DNA of 6,942 nt from Synergistaceae bacterium. Its GTDB lineage: Bacteria > Synergistota > Synergistia > Synergistales > Synergistaceae. Shown here in pieces: positions 5,932 to 6,942 of this stretch. Both the position numbers and the translations under genes were made by a program. The DNA is taken from positions 1 through 6,942 of the forward strand of contig JAQVPO010000070.1 of NCBI GenBank assembly GCA_028702015.1, given 5' to 3'. The notes under the pieces are model-generated. The model was not told the origin of the DNA, made no database searches, and saw nothing but the letters and a program-made list of their open reading frames with translations. Position 1 is the stretch's first letter; every line of letters begins with the position of its first letter.

Positions 5932-6558
5932 TTGCTTGAGTATATGGTATCGGGCGGAATAATAATGTGGGTCATAGCAGGGCTTTCTGTCCTTGCCATG
6001 GCGGTTGTGGTTGAGAGGATCCTCTTTTTCAGGAGTGCCTCTACAAACCCGGAGGCGCTTGAAGAAGCTTTTGGCAAAGCAATCTCAGAGAACGACATTG
6101 ATGAGGCTAGAAAAGCAGTCAAATCATCAAAGAGCTCTCTGCATAGGCTTTTTTTTACAGCTTTTGCTCACTGGGGCGTGGGGAGAGAGGATATGAAACT
6201 GCTGGTTGAACAGCAGGTCCGGCGTGAAGTTTACAGATGGGAGAAACACCTCTTTATTCTTGAAATAGTCGGGAAGACAGCTCCGCTCCTTGGCCTTCTA
6301 GGAACGGTGCTCGGAATGGTCGAAATGTTTCAGTCACTGCACCTTGGGGGGCAGATAAACGCTGCTACAGTCACTGGAGGTATATGGAAGGCTTTGTTTA
6401 CAACTGTTGCTGGGCTTACCGTCGCGATCCCCGTCATATTTGCTCACGGGCTTCTGGTGTCGCGCATAGACAGCGAGGAAGAGACGCTCAACAGAGGCGC
6501 GGACTATCTGATAAGGGAACACTTCTCCAGCCATGGTGGGAAAAGTGAGAAAGCGTAA
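5932..6558 (+). CDS. exbB: ExbB-like proton-channel protein (MotA/TolQ/ExbB family)
   Basis: ExbB forms the inner-membrane ring that, with ExbD, turns proton flow into work by TonB on outer-membrane receptors. The 208-residue protein has three membrane segments: about 9-33 (IIMWVIAGLSVLAMAVVVERILFF), 108-133 (containing TAPLLGLLGTVLGM) and 153-178 (ALFTTVAGLTVAIPVIFA). The pore threonines Thr125 and Thr158 align by motif with E. coli Thr148 and Thr181. Lys153 sits where E. coli ExbB has Glu176, a charge reversal noted below. The TTG start is supported by AGGAGA. The gap after btuC is only 41 bases with no terminator, so co-transcription with the B12 importer is likely. TolQ is the main alternative; the transport context and absence of tol genes favour ExbB. 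Confidence 0.88.
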   Translation: MLEYMVSGGIIMWVIAGLSVLAMAVVVERILFFRSASTNPEALEEAFGKAISENDIDEARKAVKSSKSSLHRLFFTAFAHWGVGREDMKLLVEQQVRREVYRWEKHLFILEIVGKTAPLLGLLGTVLGMVEMFQSLHLGGQINAATVTGGIWKALFTTVAGLTVAIPVIFAHGLLVSRIDSEEETLNRGADYLIREHFSSHGGKSEKA

Positions 6559-6928
6559 CTCAAGACGTTTCACAGACGTAGATGTTACTCCTCTTATAGA
6601 CGTACTCTTTATGCTGATAATCTTTTTTGTCCTGACAGCAACGTTCATTCAGGGCAAGCTGGATATAGATCTTCCCTCAGGCGAGGGTGAGATCTCAAAT
6701 ACGAAGAAAGCCCTGACCCTGACCGTTGAAAAGAACGGAACCATCTTTTGGGAGGGACATAGTGTGACCAGGGAAGAATTGCCCCAACTTGCAAAGAATG
6801 CAGGAGATAGGGAGATCCTTGTCGCAGGAGATAAAAACGCACCGTACGGCAGAGTCGCAGAAGTCCTCTCATTACTCCGGGAGGCAGGGATCACTTCTGC
6901 AGGTCTTCTGATGGAGCAGGGAAACTGA
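6533..6928 (+). CDS. exbD: ExbD-like biopolymer transport protein (ExbD/TolR family)
   Basis: ExbD inserts its single helix in the ExbB pore and carries the proton-accepting aspartate; its periplasmic domain engages TonB. The 131-residue protein has a basic cytoplasmic N-terminus, then DVTPLIDVLFMLIIFF, where Asp23 is the equivalent of E. coli Asp25. One transmembrane helix (about 20-41) is followed by a periplasmic domain containing PYGRVAEVLSLLREAGI, typical of the family. ATG 6533 overlaps exbB by 26 bases and has no well-placed Shine-Dalgarno sequence (AAGGGA is 14 nt away), so it likely depends on coupling to exbB. GTG 6536 and GTG 6545 are alternative starts. TolR is the alternative identity. 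Confidence 0.88.
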   Translation: MVGKVRKRNSRRFTDVDVTPLIDVLFMLIIFFVLTATFIQGKLDIDLPSGEGEISNTKKALTLTVEKNGTIFWEGHSVTREELPQLAKNAGDREILVAGDKNAPYGRVAEVLSLLREAGITSAGLLMEQGN

Positions 6929-6930
6929 TT

Positions 6931-6942
6931 ATGAACGAGCCC
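6931..6942 (+). CDS. Start of a further gene, possibly tonB (cut by window edge)
   Basis: ATG 6931 opens two bases after the exbD stop and reads only Met-Asn-Glu-Pro before the window ends. AGGG at 6918-6921 lies 9 nt upstream and is a plausible ribosome binding site. Four residues cannot identify it. TonB is proposed only because tonB commonly follows exbB-exbD. Confidence 0.4.

Noticed and set aside
1..6942. CRISPR array, insertion sequence, or toxin-antitoxin genes
   Set aside because: No regularly spaced repeats, transposase-like frame, terminal inverted repeats with target duplications, or small paired toxin-like genes were seen on either strand.

Overview
The window looks like chromosomal DNA of an anaerobic, hydrogenase-bearing bacterium with an outer membrane. 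HypD and HypE point to [NiFe]-hydrogenase maturation, and an ExbB/ExbD pair at the right edge implies TonB-dependent outer-membrane transport. Frequent ATA and AGG codons and two TTG starts would fit a Synergistetes-type or Negativicutes-type genome. That placement is an impression from codon use and gene content; no database search was possible.

Layout. (1) 1-1683, + strand: the 3' part of hypD, overlapping a complete hypE. (2) 1684-2497: a short spacer, then the C-terminal half of a major-facilitator transporter, probably a decayed gene, with a strong hairpin near its 5' end. (3) 2492-2799, - strand: tRNA-Tyr(GTA) and tRNA-Thr(GGT) transcribed together, with a promoter on the right and an intrinsic terminator on the left. 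(4) 2800-3222: a regulatory region with no protein gene. It holds a cluster of CAGTT-TGTC repeats, a candidate promoter, a compact cobalamin riboswitch and an intrinsic terminator just before the next gene. (5) 3223-5890: btuF-btuD-btuC, a complete B12 ABC importer with overlapping genes. (6) 5932-6942: exbB, exbD and the first four codons of another gene, possibly tonB.

How it fits together. Regions 4 to 6 read as one vitamin B12 uptake unit. The riboswitch senses cobalamin and controls a transcription terminator. BtuF binds B12 in the periplasm, BtuC forms the inner-membrane channel and BtuD hydrolyses ATP. ExbB/ExbD, probably with TonB, would energise an outer-membrane B12 receptor that is not in the window. 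The strongest new lead is an exact 8-bp complementarity between the riboswitch core and the 5' arm of the terminator, which suggests how the switch works. I see no evidence for a wholly new class of system; most of the window belongs to recognisable families.
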